Below are positions 35,628 to 44,019 of a stretch of DNA of 64,000 bases, one piece after another; the stretch's first letter is position 1; each line of letters begins with the position of its first letter. The notes under the pieces were generated by a model. The model saw only the letters and a list, made by a program, of their open reading frames with translations, searched no databases and was not told the DNA's origin. A program made the translations under genes and the position numbers. Source of the stretch: CBDUXP01 sp965371225 [NCBI: uncultured bacterium] (GTDB lineage Bacteria > Abyssobacteria > SURF-5 > CBDUXP01); NCBI GenBank assembly GCA_965371225.1, contig CBDUXP010000012.1:22188-86187 (forward strand), in the 5' to 3' direction.

Positions 35628-35959
35628 CACTGATCACAGTGGCCCTTGGGCGGGCCACAAGAGATGTGTGTCTGGGCATGGCCTCGGTGCGTACTTTGAG
35701 GCTGTTCGCCGCAGCACGGATCGGATAGGATGCGCCCATCATGCTCGTGCGCACTCGAATACCCTCCCGCTCAGTCCTCCGACACACTCCGCCCGCGCCG
35801 GCGGCCCGTTAGAACGCGCCCCTCCAGGGCCCGATCCTAATATTTGTACACCCCTGACCGCCCCCAATTGGGCGCCGCACTTAGTTCCGGCCCGGGTTTC
35901 GCTCACAACTCCCCGTCACGGCTCGGCTTGACTGCACTCGAACTTTTTGCACAGGGAGT
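35370..35959. mobile_element. IS-derived element, copy C (left end lost)
   Basis: Transposase fragment followed by a right arm about 80 percent identical by eye to copy A (GGATCGGATAGGATGCGCCC, TAATATTTGTACACCCCTGA), ending in ACTTTTTGCACAGGG near 35944-35959, the counterpart of the CCCGTGCAAA end of copy A. Confidence 0.7.
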
Positions 35960-36033
35960 TTTTGCACATGTAGCCCGTCACCATCCCCCGTCAGGACCGG
36001 GCTTCACCCCGGTCCGGACTTTGTACAGGTAGA
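35960..36033. mobile_element. Partial fourth right end of the same element
   Basis: Directly after copy C, a second right-end-like block runs from a TTTTTGCACA start to GGACTTTGTACAGG. It overlaps the 3' end of the next gene and supplies its last codons. Confidence 0.5.
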
Positions 36034-37430
36034 CATCTAGTCACGAAGCTTATGTCGTCGGACACGCCAACCAGGGTTTCAGTCTTCTGCGTGGGCAGCA
36101 CTCCAACTCCGCGGCCTGCATCATCGCGACCGTTCAATCCGCGGGAATAAACGATCAGCTTTTGCCCCTCCAGAACTACGCGAATGTCCTTCTCCTGTAC
36201 AAAGGGGTCGGTTCGCAGGCTCGCGGGCACTCCATCGACCGCCTCTTTCAGCTGAGCACCCCTACGACATTCCGCCGCAATCTGACACCCAGCGCTAGCG
36301 ACGCGCAGGGTGGTAACGTTACGCCAGTGCGCCTGAAACATCTCTCTGAATATTGCTAGGGACTCACCATAGGCGGCTCCATATATCAGTCTTCCACCGC
36401 CATCCTCGTCAGCCGCAAACGCCGGCGCTGCCTCCAAGTATGTCTGCTTTGCGGCGTCTATCAACACATTCAGCTTTTGAAGAGCGCGCCAGGTTCGGTA
36501 GTTCCGTAGCGGCCTTCTGAGCCGCAAAGCAACGCGCCCATACACACTGGTGTTCACATTCATTGTTTCACTCTCTCGCTCAGATCTCACTAGATAGCTC
36601 TCTATCAAAAGGATCCGTTCGGCTCTTAATACTGCGGCCAACCCGCGCTCAGCCGCCTCAGCTTCCTTCGCAAACGCTTCCGCGAATGCGGCAAGCTGGG
36701 CGGGCGATAGAGAGTAGGAAGAGGACAACCGTTCCACGATCTGTATTGCAAGGCCGTACATTGCGAAGCGTGTGAGATGGGGGGTCGCGAAAGGCAATCC
36801 GTCGAGGGCCCTGCCGATGCCGAGAAGACGTCTGCAGTCAGCGTATGCTCCATCCATGTCACCAGTGCCGGCTCTTGCATAAGCTCTTACCGTGAAATGA
36901 CGGGCCAACTCGCGGATGGCACGCATCCGCCCCGACGCACGCACAGCGACCGCAAGCGCCCCCCCACCCCCGACCTCTGGTTGAATCCGACATACCGGCT
37001 CTCTTAACGCTGCTTCCGCAAGAGCGAGGGGAGCTAGACGCGCCGTTAGTGTTTCTAATGCAGCTGGCGCGTGCTCCTCCAAAAGAGCGCTCTCACCGCC
37101 AGTGCGCGCAAAAGCCCAAATCGCGGCCCAGGGTTCCTGGGTATCCTGTGGGGCGCCGTTCGTGCCCGATGTGATTCGTCGTGTGAGCGTGCGTAGTTCG
37201 AGGGCAGACGCCCAGAGTAGCTCACCGCTGTTCGAAACGGCGTCGTCCTGCGGTATCAGATCCGGCAAACGCAAAGGTTCGCCCCGAACGCGCAAATCGG
37301 CAATCTCCCTTTCAAGGCGCTTGGCCGATTGTGAATCTGCGATCCACCAAAACGCCGAGAGCAGGATCGCACATGAGAGGAGAACTGCTACAGCAGTGTT
37401 AGCAGTCCGTGATCTGAACACGCCGTTCAA
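35991..37430 (-). CDS. Membrane-anchored protein of unknown function (planctomycete-like)
   Basis: A 479-residue protein with one N-terminal membrane anchor (AVAVLLSCAILLSAFWWIAD) and a long helical exported part. The segment EREIADLRVRGEPLRLPDL resembles the 'RGEPL' N-termini common in planctomycete secreted proteins. No catalytic motif is visible. It lies 53 bases after the big RHS stop on the same strand, so it may be the last gene of that operon and a partner of the RHS protein. Its final ten or so residues are encoded by inserted IS right-end sequence, so the native C-terminus is probably lost. Confidence 0.65.
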   Translation of the reverse strand: MNGVFRSRTANTAVAVLLSCAILLSAFWWIADSQSAKRLEREIADLRVRGEPLRLPDLIPQDDAVSNSGELLWASALELRTLTRRITSGTNGAPQDTQEPWAAIWAFARTGGESALLEEHAPAALETLTARLAPLALAEAALREPVCRIQPEVGGGGALAVAVRASGRMRAIRELARHFTVRAYARAGTGDMDGAYADCRRLLGIGRALDGLPFATPHLTRFAMYGLAIQIVERLSSSYSLSPAQLAAFAEAFAKEAEAAERGLAAVLRAERILLIESYLVRSERESETMNVNTSVYGRVALRLRRPLRNYRTWRALQKLNVLIDAAKQTYLEAAPAFAADEDGGGRLIYGAAYGESLAIFREMFQAHWRNVTTLRVASAGCQIAAECRRGAQLKEAVDGVPASLRTDPFVQEKDIRVVLEGQKLIVYSRGLNGRDDAGRGVGVLPTQKTETLVGVSDDISFVTRCLPVQSPDRGEARS

Positions 37431-37483
37431 TGCGCTACCCGCGCAGCACTGTATTCAGTGATCGGAAAACCCAGATGCATACA

Positions 37484-40400
37484 TCAATGAAAGCCTACCC
37501 AGATGCATGCATCAATGCCCGCTCGTCCGTCATTCGTGCCAAGCCCGTCGCAGCATAGGTTACATCTAAACGCCTGCTGTTGAACTCTCTTGACACATAT
37601 CGGGGATGTACAATCTCGGCCGGCTAGACAAGCTTCATGGTCACAATGGTCCATACAGCAGCTTCTGAGTTCGGACGTATCACATGTGGGAGCAGTCGCG
37701 TCGCAATCAATAAAGGGGTTGCGAAATTGGCACGGAGTAGGCTCCGGGAGGAGTCCGGTCGGGTCGGTCCGAATCAACGGATTGTTTCCAACGTAGGCAT
37801 AGAGATTGGTGCTCGCGTCTTGACCCAGAGGATCGCGCTGTACAAAGGTGCCACTATCTGGATCCATATGGCGGGCGCGGTAGTAGAACAAGCTAGCGCT
37901 GTCAACCCATTGCCGACCAGTAAAGTAATACAGGTTCTCTAGCGTACCGCTTTCGGAACCGAGTTGACCAAAGGCATCATACGTGTATGTTTTGCTGAGC
38001 GATTGCGCTGTGTCAGTTATAGCCCAAACACTACCTAACAGATCTTTATGATAGTAGTAGGTTTCGCCCGAGTTCTTTTGAGCCACTGGCGTATCAAACT
38101 TTCCGAGTATCATGACATAGGCGGTGGTCACAGCGCCGCTCGAGGCCAGTTCCCCTATAGGGTTCCCGGACCTGTCGTAGATTAGATGTTTGATCGTTCC
38201 AGCGCTATCGATAGTGACGAGGCGATCCAAGGCATCATAGGTAAATATCGTGCTGATCCCGCCAACCGTTGTCGTGGTCAGCCGGTTCTCGGCATCGTAG
38301 AGGTATGTGTCCGTGACCGCGCCATGTACTTTGCTGGTCCGATTCCCGGCGCCGTCGTAGGCATACGTCGTTGTGCCATCGATCGAGTGGACCGTCTGCG
38401 TGACCTGGTTCCCCCCGTTGATCGTGGCCGTCTCAATCGGCCCGCCACCGCTCACGGTCGTCGTCACACGGTTCTGCGCGCCGTCGTACGTGTACATCAT
38501 GGTCGCGCTCCCGTCATCCACGCTAGTCAACTGATTGCGTCCGTCGTATCCGTACGTGAACGTTCCAGTGCCCACGCCTGCCCGCGTCCAGGACGTGATA
38601 TTCCCGGCTGGATCGTATGCGTAATCGTGGCTGCTGATTGTGCTACCTCCCGAAGTGGTGTGCGCGATATTTGTCACCCGGCCCCGTCCGTCATGGGCAT
38701 AGTCCGTCTTCGCCGCCGACGGATACGCCACTCGCGTCAGCTGGCTGTTGCCATCGTAGGCATACGCGACCGTGCCTGTTCCGCCGATCGTAATGCCCGT
38801 TAGCCGGTACGTGGCATCGTATTCGTACGTTGTCGTAAGTGCTGCTGCCGTGACCTGTGTCAGCTCCCCGCGCCCATCATAAGCATATTGAATAGTCTGC
38901 GCAGGTAAAAACCCGATCTGCTGGGTCTCAGTTGTCAACTGACCGTTCCCGTCGTACGCGCGCGTCAAGTTTGTAGTCGTTGCACCGTTCTCCACCGTGC
39001 TTGCCGCCGTTATTCGCCCCCAGGCATCGTATATTGTGGAAACGTAGTTGTTCGTTCCTGGCAGGTTCCGCCGCGTCTGCCGGCCCATAATATCATATTC
39101 ATGGGTAACGACCGCCCCCGATCCGGTCGTCCACTCCGTCCGCCGGCCACTCACGTCGTACGCGAAACTCTCGCTGCCCGTTCCGCCGGGATAGGTGATC
39201 TGGGTCCGCCGCCGCAGGGGACCGTAGGCGAAGGTGGTCGTGCCGTTCCCATCCGCCAGGCTCGTGCGCACACCGCCGGCGCTGAAGCCCGCGGTCACCG
39301 CATCGCCGTTGCCGAATGTGCCGATCGTCACGCGCCCCGCCGCGTCGTACACCCGCGTTATAACGTTCCCGTTCTCGTCCGTGCCCTGCGTCACCCGGTC
39401 CGCTCCGTCATACGCACGTTGCGTATAGCCGCCGTCCGGATTAGTTTTTCGTGTCACGCGCCCCACACCGTCAAACGCCCAGGTTGTAGTGCCTCGGGTA
39501 GTGTCCAGGCGACCGGTCCGACGGCCATAGTCGTCATACAGGTGCCGGATCGCCCGCCCATCGGGCCACGTCATCTCGCTGAGTTGAAACGTTGTCGGAT
39601 CGTACAAGAAATCCATGACGCTCCCCCGCGCACTGGTACTGCGGGTGATGTTGCCCGCAAGATCGTATTCTTCCGTCGTGATGAGGCCATTTGGCAATGT
39701 CGTCTGTGTGAGTCGCTGTACCGCGTCGTGAGCAAATTCCGTCGTAGACGTGGCGCCCGCACGAACCTCGTGGATGGCTGTCAGGCGCCCAACTGCGTCG
39801 TACTCCGACAGCGATTCTGAGGCGTCTGCCCTTACTACACGAGTCACGAGATCGGACGCGTCGCGATGCAACTCTGTGTCAAATCCTAGGACATCACGCT
39901 GGTTGGTCAACCGCCCAGCCTGGTCATAGAAGAGGCGCTCTACTCCTCCATCCGGGTAGTCGTAGCGGGTAGGCGCGCTCCCGCTGCCGCCGCACCCGCA
40001 CCCGATTCCGTACTCGTAGGAGATGGTCGTTGTGCCATCGGCTGGATGGACTATCTGCGTCCGGTTGCCTGCTGCGTCATAGGTCCAATTGACCGTGTCC
40101 CCGGAGGGCCGCGTCTGCGACGTCAATCGCCCATCGTTGTCGTAGGCGGTAGTAACCGGGTTCTGGCCCGGCCGGGCCACGCTCGTTGCGCGTCCGCTGC
40201 GGTCGTAGGTCCACTGATATGTGGCACCGCTGGGCCTCACGGCGCTGGTAGCCCGCCCCTCCCCGTCATAGGCCCACGTCTCGGCGGGAATGGCCGGATC
40301 GCCCCGCTGCCGCGACGTGCGGTTCCCATACGCATCGTACAACTCAGACGTGGTGAGGCCTCCGGGCTCAATCGTCTTGGTGCGGTGGCTGTAGGCATCG

Positions 40401-41956
40401 TACTCATACGCCAATGTGCGCCCCCCCGGAAGCGTTTTCTGTGTCAGGAGCATATTTGTGTCGTAGGCGTACGCCGTATCGCGGCTCGCCTCATCGGTTC
40501 GCAGCGTGAGCAACCCCGCAGCATCATAGAAGAGGTCCAACTGCCCCCCCACCGCGTTCAGCCGGCCATTTGGCAACCCGGTTGTCGGATCGTAGCTATA
40601 GGTGGTGCTGTTGCCCAACGGATCCACTTTTTCCGTGAAATTCCCGTTCGCATCGTAAATGTACGTGAAGGCGCTTCCGAGCGGATCCTCGGACCGTGTC
40701 AGGCGGCCGATGCTGTCGTAAAAGAACAATTCCGCGGCGCCGTTGGAGTCCACCCGCTTCGTAATAAGCAGGTTCGCGTCCCAGTGCGACTCGAGCGACC
40801 GTCCCAACACGTCCGCCACCGTGGCCATGTTTGTGCCGTAAGTGATCGTGTCATACGTGCCATTGGGATATGTCACTTGCGTGACTTTGGCATTTTCATC
40901 GTATGCCCACTGTGTCGTCTCTCCCGTAGGAAGCACCCGTGCCGTCACGAGGTTCACCGCATCATACTGGAACTGGAGGGTTCCCCCGTTTGGAAAGGTA
41001 GTCCCCGTCAGATTGTTCGCGGCATCGTACGCATAGTCGATCACGTCGCCGCTGGGCAATGTGGCCCGAGTAATTTGATTGCTCAAGTCATAGGCAAAGG
41101 ACAGTATCTCGCCACCGGGGCCCGTCAATTGCGAGACAACCCCGCTTGCCCAGGTCAGGCTAATCGTATTGCCGAACCGGTCTCGCACTTCTTTTAGGCC
41201 ACCCCAGAAGGGCATCACTGCGCCTTGCGGGTGGAACTCATATACAACGCCGCTCGTGGCTGTGATCGTGTACGAATTATCCACGTTCTTCACGAGCTTC
41301 TCGTAGCGACTTGGATCGAGCGGATCACCGCTCGCCAACGAAAAATCCAGATACTCCGACCAGGGGGCGCGCCAGCTCACAAGGGTCCCGCTGTCCTGGA
41401 CATAGGTGGCCCAGTTCAGGGTCCACTGTTGGCCGAACCACGGGTTGTCGGGCATCCGTGTACCTAGGCTTGAGACATAGTGCCGCCAAAGCTTGAAAGC
41501 CAGCTGTGTTCGTCCAAGCGGAATGTAGGCATCCATCCCCTGCAGCACAAGGGATCCCGTGGGCAGAAATACCGGGTCCGACGCCAGTTGTGAGGCGCCG
41601 CGCAATCCCGTCCCGAGCCTTGCCGAGTTGGCTTCCGCAAAGTTTACCGGCGCGGCCACCGCCTCCCCGAGTCCAGATGCCAATGGCCGCCCCGAATCCA
41701 GCGCGGCCTGCAATCGGGCTTCGATCTTTTGCATTTCTCGTGCGGGGGAGTACCCGCGCGCGCTCACCAGCACGGGCGGAAGGGCGGACGACTCACGTCG
41801 TGCCGGAGTGGGTGCCTCCTGGGCGTGTGCGGACGGGGGCGGCACAACCGTTCCGCCGCCGAATGCGATAATCGTGCCCACAGTTGCGCTGCGGAAGGCC
41901 AAGCTCCACCGACTCGCTCGCGCCGGATCCCTGCCTCTTTCAACGCCAGTGCTCAT
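37484..41956 (-). CDS. RHS/YD-repeat cell-surface protein with Cys-rich C-terminal tail
   Basis: About 1490 residues. After ATG 41956 comes a basic, hydrophobic signal sequence ending PPPSAHA, a 200-residue N-terminal domain, about 38 YD-repeats (WAYDGEGR, RAYDGADR, YAYDGRGE and others) that form the RHS shell, and the core YYYHKDLLGSVWAITD to NPLIRTDPTG. The tail of about 80 residues has 13 Cys (SCCMDHCDHEAC, CNLCC). RHS proteins encapsulate and deliver a C-terminal tip, often a toxin. The start is set after the stop of the upstream Cys-rich gene; a longer frame to 42214 would only read the antisense side of its repeats. It lies 34 bases downstream of that gene in one operon. Confidence 0.92.
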   Translation of the reverse strand: MSTGVERGRDPARASRWSLAFRSATVGTIIAFGGGTVVPPPSAHAQEAPTPARRESSALPPVLVSARGYSPAREMQKIEARLQAALDSGRPLASGLGEAVAAPVNFAEANSARLGTGLRGASQLASDPVFLPTGSLVLQGMDAYIPLGRTQLAFKLWRHYVSSLGTRMPDNPWFGQQWTLNWATYVQDSGTLVSWRAPWSEYLDFSLASGDPLDPSRYEKLVKNVDNSYTITATSGVVYEFHPQGAVMPFWGGLKEVRDRFGNTISLTWASGVVSQLTGPGGEILSFAYDLSNQITRATLPSGDVIDYAYDAANNLTGTTFPNGGTLQFQYDAVNLVTARVLPTGETTQWAYDENAKVTQVTYPNGTYDTITYGTNMATVADVLGRSLESHWDANLLITKRVDSNGAAELFFYDSIGRLTRSEDPLGSAFTYIYDANGNFTEKVDPLGNSTTYSYDPTTGLPNGRLNAVGGQLDLFYDAAGLLTLRTDEASRDTAYAYDTNMLLTQKTLPGGRTLAYEYDAYSHRTKTIEPGGLTTSELYDAYGNRTSRQRGDPAIPAETWAYDGEGRATSAVRPSGATYQWTYDRSGRATSVARPGQNPVTTAYDNDGRLTSQTRPSGDTVNWTYDAAGNRTQIVHPADGTTTISYEYGIGCGCGGSGSAPTRYDYPDGGVERLFYDQAGRLTNQRDVLGFDTELHRDASDLVTRVVRADASESLSEYDAVGRLTAIHEVRAGATSTTEFAHDAVQRLTQTTLPNGLITTEEYDLAGNITRSTSARGSVMDFLYDPTTFQLSEMTWPDGRAIRHLYDDYGRRTGRLDTTRGTTTWAFDGVGRVTRKTNPDGGYTQRAYDGADRVTQGTDENGNVITRVYDAAGRVTIGTFGNGDAVTAGFSAGGVRTSLADGNGTTTFAYGPLRRRTQITYPGGTGSESFAYDVSGRRTEWTTGSGAVVTHEYDIMGRQTRRNLPGTNNYVSTIYDAWGRITAASTVENGATTTNLTRAYDGNGQLTTETQQIGFLPAQTIQYAYDGRGELTQVTAAALTTTYEYDATYRLTGITIGGTGTVAYAYDGNSQLTRVAYPSAAKTDYAHDGRGRVTNIAHTTSGGSTISSHDYAYDPAGNITSWTRAGVGTGTFTYGYDGRNQLTSVDDGSATMMYTYDGAQNRVTTTVSGGGPIETATINGGNQVTQTVHSIDGTTTYAYDGAGNRTSKVHGAVTDTYLYDAENRLTTTTVGGISTIFTYDALDRLVTIDSAGTIKHLIYDRSGNPIGELASSGAVTTAYVMILGKFDTPVAQKNSGETYYYHKDLLGSVWAITDTAQSLSKTYTYDAFGQLGSESGTLENLYYFTGRQWVDSASLFYYRARHMDPDSGTFVQRDPLGQDASTNLYAYVGNNPLIRTDPTGLLPEPTPCQFRNPFIDCDATAPTCDTSELRSCCMDHCDHEACLAGRDCTSPICVKRVQQQAFRCNLCCDGLGTNDGRAGIDACIWVGFH

Positions 41957-41990
41957 AAGTTGGCCCGCGCTCCCTTGTTCCTGCTTTGCT

Positions 41991-43058
41991 TCACGGGCAA
42001 TCGTTCGGGCACCCACTACCCCCATCGCTCGGGCACGTACTACCCCCATCGCTCGTGCACGTACTAGGCCCATCGCTCGGGCACCCAGTACCCCCATCGC
42101 TCGGACAACCGGGGGTCCCAGTGTCTCCAGTCTGGCAGGGTGCCCCCGATTGACTGACACATCCTTCCGTGTTACCGCAAGATTCGTTGCCGGTGCACTG
42201 CTCAGAGGTGCCACACGATTCGGTGCTGCTGCACGTGTCTGGGCTTGATTCGCAACTCCCGCACGGCGATTCCGACCCTGGGCCGCAGCTATCGCTGGTG
42301 CAGGCTTCCGTAAAAGGGTCGCAGCTTTCGCTGGTGCAGGTTTCCAACGTAGGGTCGCAGGTCTGGCTGGTGCAGGATTCCGTCGCAGGGTCGCAGCTCT
42401 GGCTGGTGCAGGTCTGGTTGGTGCAGGACTGGCTGGCGCAGGCTTCCGTGAAAGGGTCGCAGCTTTGGCCGGTGCAGGTCTGGTTGGTGCAGGACTGGCT
42501 TACCCCGCACCCGGGAATATCAGTGCTCGGTGGGCAGGCATCCGATATGAAACATGTTTGCCCGATGCACGGTGTTCCGAAATCGCCGCAGCCTGTAATC
42601 TCTAACGGGTTATACCCAAAGGCCGCATCACTTGCTTTTCCATCCCTACGGGGGACGGGATAATAAAAGGCGCCGCGGTCGGGCGTTAGAACCTGTCCGC
42701 GTCCTGCATTTGCGGGTTCGCTTTCCGGACACCAAATGGCAGGCGGAAAGTCCCGTCGGCTGGGCGTGAGAACCCGGGAGTGATGGAACGGCCCAATGGC
42801 GGGCCCCCGCCGCCGCAATGGGACTGGCACATAATACGCCCCGGGCAGGGGAGCACTGTCGCCATCGGCTTGATGGCGGTCAGACCCGTCTTCGGGAGAC
42901 GGCTCGGCTTGTTCACCGCACCAAATGGCCGGAGGGAGGCCAGCGCGCAAGGGGGTCAACACACGCGCAAAGCGGAAGGGACCCAGCAGGCAACTAGGCG
43001 CTGCATCGCCCACCGTTTCTCGGTCAACGGCCCCGTTCTGCTCTGTCCGGGTGCCCAT
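41991..43058 (-). CDS. Cys-rich repeat protein with duplicated leader-like N-terminus, candidate RiPP precursor
   Basis: 355 residues, no signal peptide. Residues 26-138 hold two copies of a leader-like block: GPF-x3-RVLTP-x-R ending PPAIWC (26-47 and 89-110), each followed by a GA-[YF]-Y-x-PVP segment; a third VLTP-x-R occurs near 123. From 157 on, 32 Cys occur in 199 residues, many in the pattern C-[TAP]-[SN]-[QED], with C-x4-C and CDP-x3-E-x-C spacing, then a C-x7-C ending. It sits 10 bases after a glycosyltransferase gene, after AGGGGG, in the same operon as a radical SAM/SPASM maturase. A modified peptide precursor is inferred; a structural Cys-rich surface protein is the alternative. 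Confidence 0.75.
   Translation of the reverse strand: MGTRTEQNGAVDRETVGDAAPSCLLGPFRFARVLTPLRAGLPPAIWCGEQAEPSPEDGSDRHQADGDSAPLPGAYYVPVPLRRRGPAIGPFHHSRVLTPSRRDFPPAIWCPESEPANAGRGQVLTPDRGAFYYPVPRRDGKASDAAFGYNPLEITGCGDFGTPCIGQTCFISDACPPSTDIPGCGVSQSCTNQTCTGQSCDPFTEACASQSCTNQTCTSQSCDPATESCTSQTCDPTLETCTSESCDPFTEACTSDSCGPGSESPCGSCESSPDTCSSTESCGTSEQCTGNESCGNTEGCVSQSGAPCQTGDTGTPGCPSDGGTGCPSDGPSTCTSDGGSTCPSDGGSGCPNDCP
42006..42112. repeat. 24-bp tandem repeats at the 3' end of the Cys-rich gene
   Basis: About four imperfect 24-base units containing CCCCCATCGCTCGG encode the C-x7 repeats (CPSDGGTG and variants) of the protein's C-terminus. In-frame unit length means copy number can change without breaking the frame. 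Confidence 0.75.
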
Positions 43059-43068
43059 AGTGTTCCCC

Positions 43069-44019
43069 CTAGGGTTTGATGCAGGTGGATTTCGCTAGGC
43101 TCTCAACAATGCGCTCAGGGGATGCGCTCAACTCGGGAGGGGCATCTACCCTCACGCTCAAGGCTGAGGTCCACGGCCCCCACGCGGCCCATATGTCGGG
43201 GCGAAGCCGGTCATGCAAAGTTCGTGTTGGGATGCCCGCCAGTGCGGCCATATAGCCGAATTCGCCCTCTACAGTGATGGCTGCTTGCAAGAGGGTCAAC
43301 AGAATCACAAGGGCGCGGGCAGATCCCAAGGTAACAACGGGAATCCATGGCGAGACCAGGCACGCGATTGCCTTCAGCGCATCCCGCTGCCAGGAATACC
43401 CTAAAAGGATCGGCTCACCATATCTGTGTTCTCGGCACAGGGTTGCCAATCTTGCAAAGGTCCGTGCGTCCCAGGTGCCAACGGGCAGGGCGCTACCAGG
43501 CATGAGTGCGATGAGCTCACTCGAAGTCGTGCATTCAGCGGCCGCACACGTATCCTGCAGCCCGACAACTATGCGCTCCAGTTCCTGTTGGGGAGGGGCT
43601 ACTTCCGGCCAAGCGAGGCCTCCCGCTAACTCACACCGCGCTACGAAATCAACGTATTTGGCCCACCTGGCGTCCGCGGCAGAACCATTGTCCTGTACCG
43701 CGTAACGCCTGCGTGCACCGGAGGCAATAACGTGCGGAGTAACCGAGTCGTCTAATAGGGACCAACTAATGGCAATATCAGATGCGTCAATCCGTTCTCG
43801 CCAAGCGCCTGCCGAAGCTTCATCCCCAATTTGGTCGCCGACGCCGACGTAGTCAAGGCCCTTTACCAGTTCGACTACGGCCACATGCGCCTGCGGTACC
43901 CAGTACTCCAAGCGCCACCTTGGATGTGCTGCACGAAGTGTACTGAGTGCGGGCAGAGGTAACAGCGTTTGCGCAAGTGGTCCCATTTTGACCGTCGCGC
44001 ACCTGAGCGATGCGCTCAT
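43069..44019 (-). CDS. GT9-type (heptosyltransferase-like) glycosyltransferase
   Basis: 316 residues with the GT9 layout: the N-terminal KMGPLAQTLLPLPALSTLRA resembles the GDxxxxTPxxxxL opening of the family, IALMPGSALPVGTWDARTFARLA matches the PGS-x-x-KxWP nucleotide-sugar motif, and ALAGIPTRTLHDRLRPDIW the late acceptor region. Its start codon overlaps the stop of the radical SAM gene (ATGA at 44016-44019), which means translational coupling and a shared job. It may glycosylate the Cys-rich product or a cell-envelope sugar; the former is inferred from coupling. Confidence 0.75.
   Translation of the reverse strand: MSASLRCATVKMGPLAQTLLPLPALSTLRAAHPRWRLEYWVPQAHVAVVELVKGLDYVGVGDQIGDEASAGAWRERIDASDIAISWSLLDDSVTPHVIASGARRRYAVQDNGSAADARWAKYVDFVARCELAGGLAWPEVAPPQQELERIVVGLQDTCAAAECTTSSELIALMPGSALPVGTWDARTFARLATLCREHRYGEPILLGYSWQRDALKAIACLVSPWIPVVTLGSARALVILLTLLQAAITVEGEFGYMAALAGIPTRTLHDRLRPDIWAAWGPWTSALSVRVDAPPELSASPERIVESLAKSTCIKP

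Noticed and set aside
41957-42214. N-terminal extension of the RHS protein
   Set aside because: These codons overlap the 24-bp repeats and 3' end of the Cys-rich gene in another frame; ATG 41956 directly precedes a credible signal peptide.
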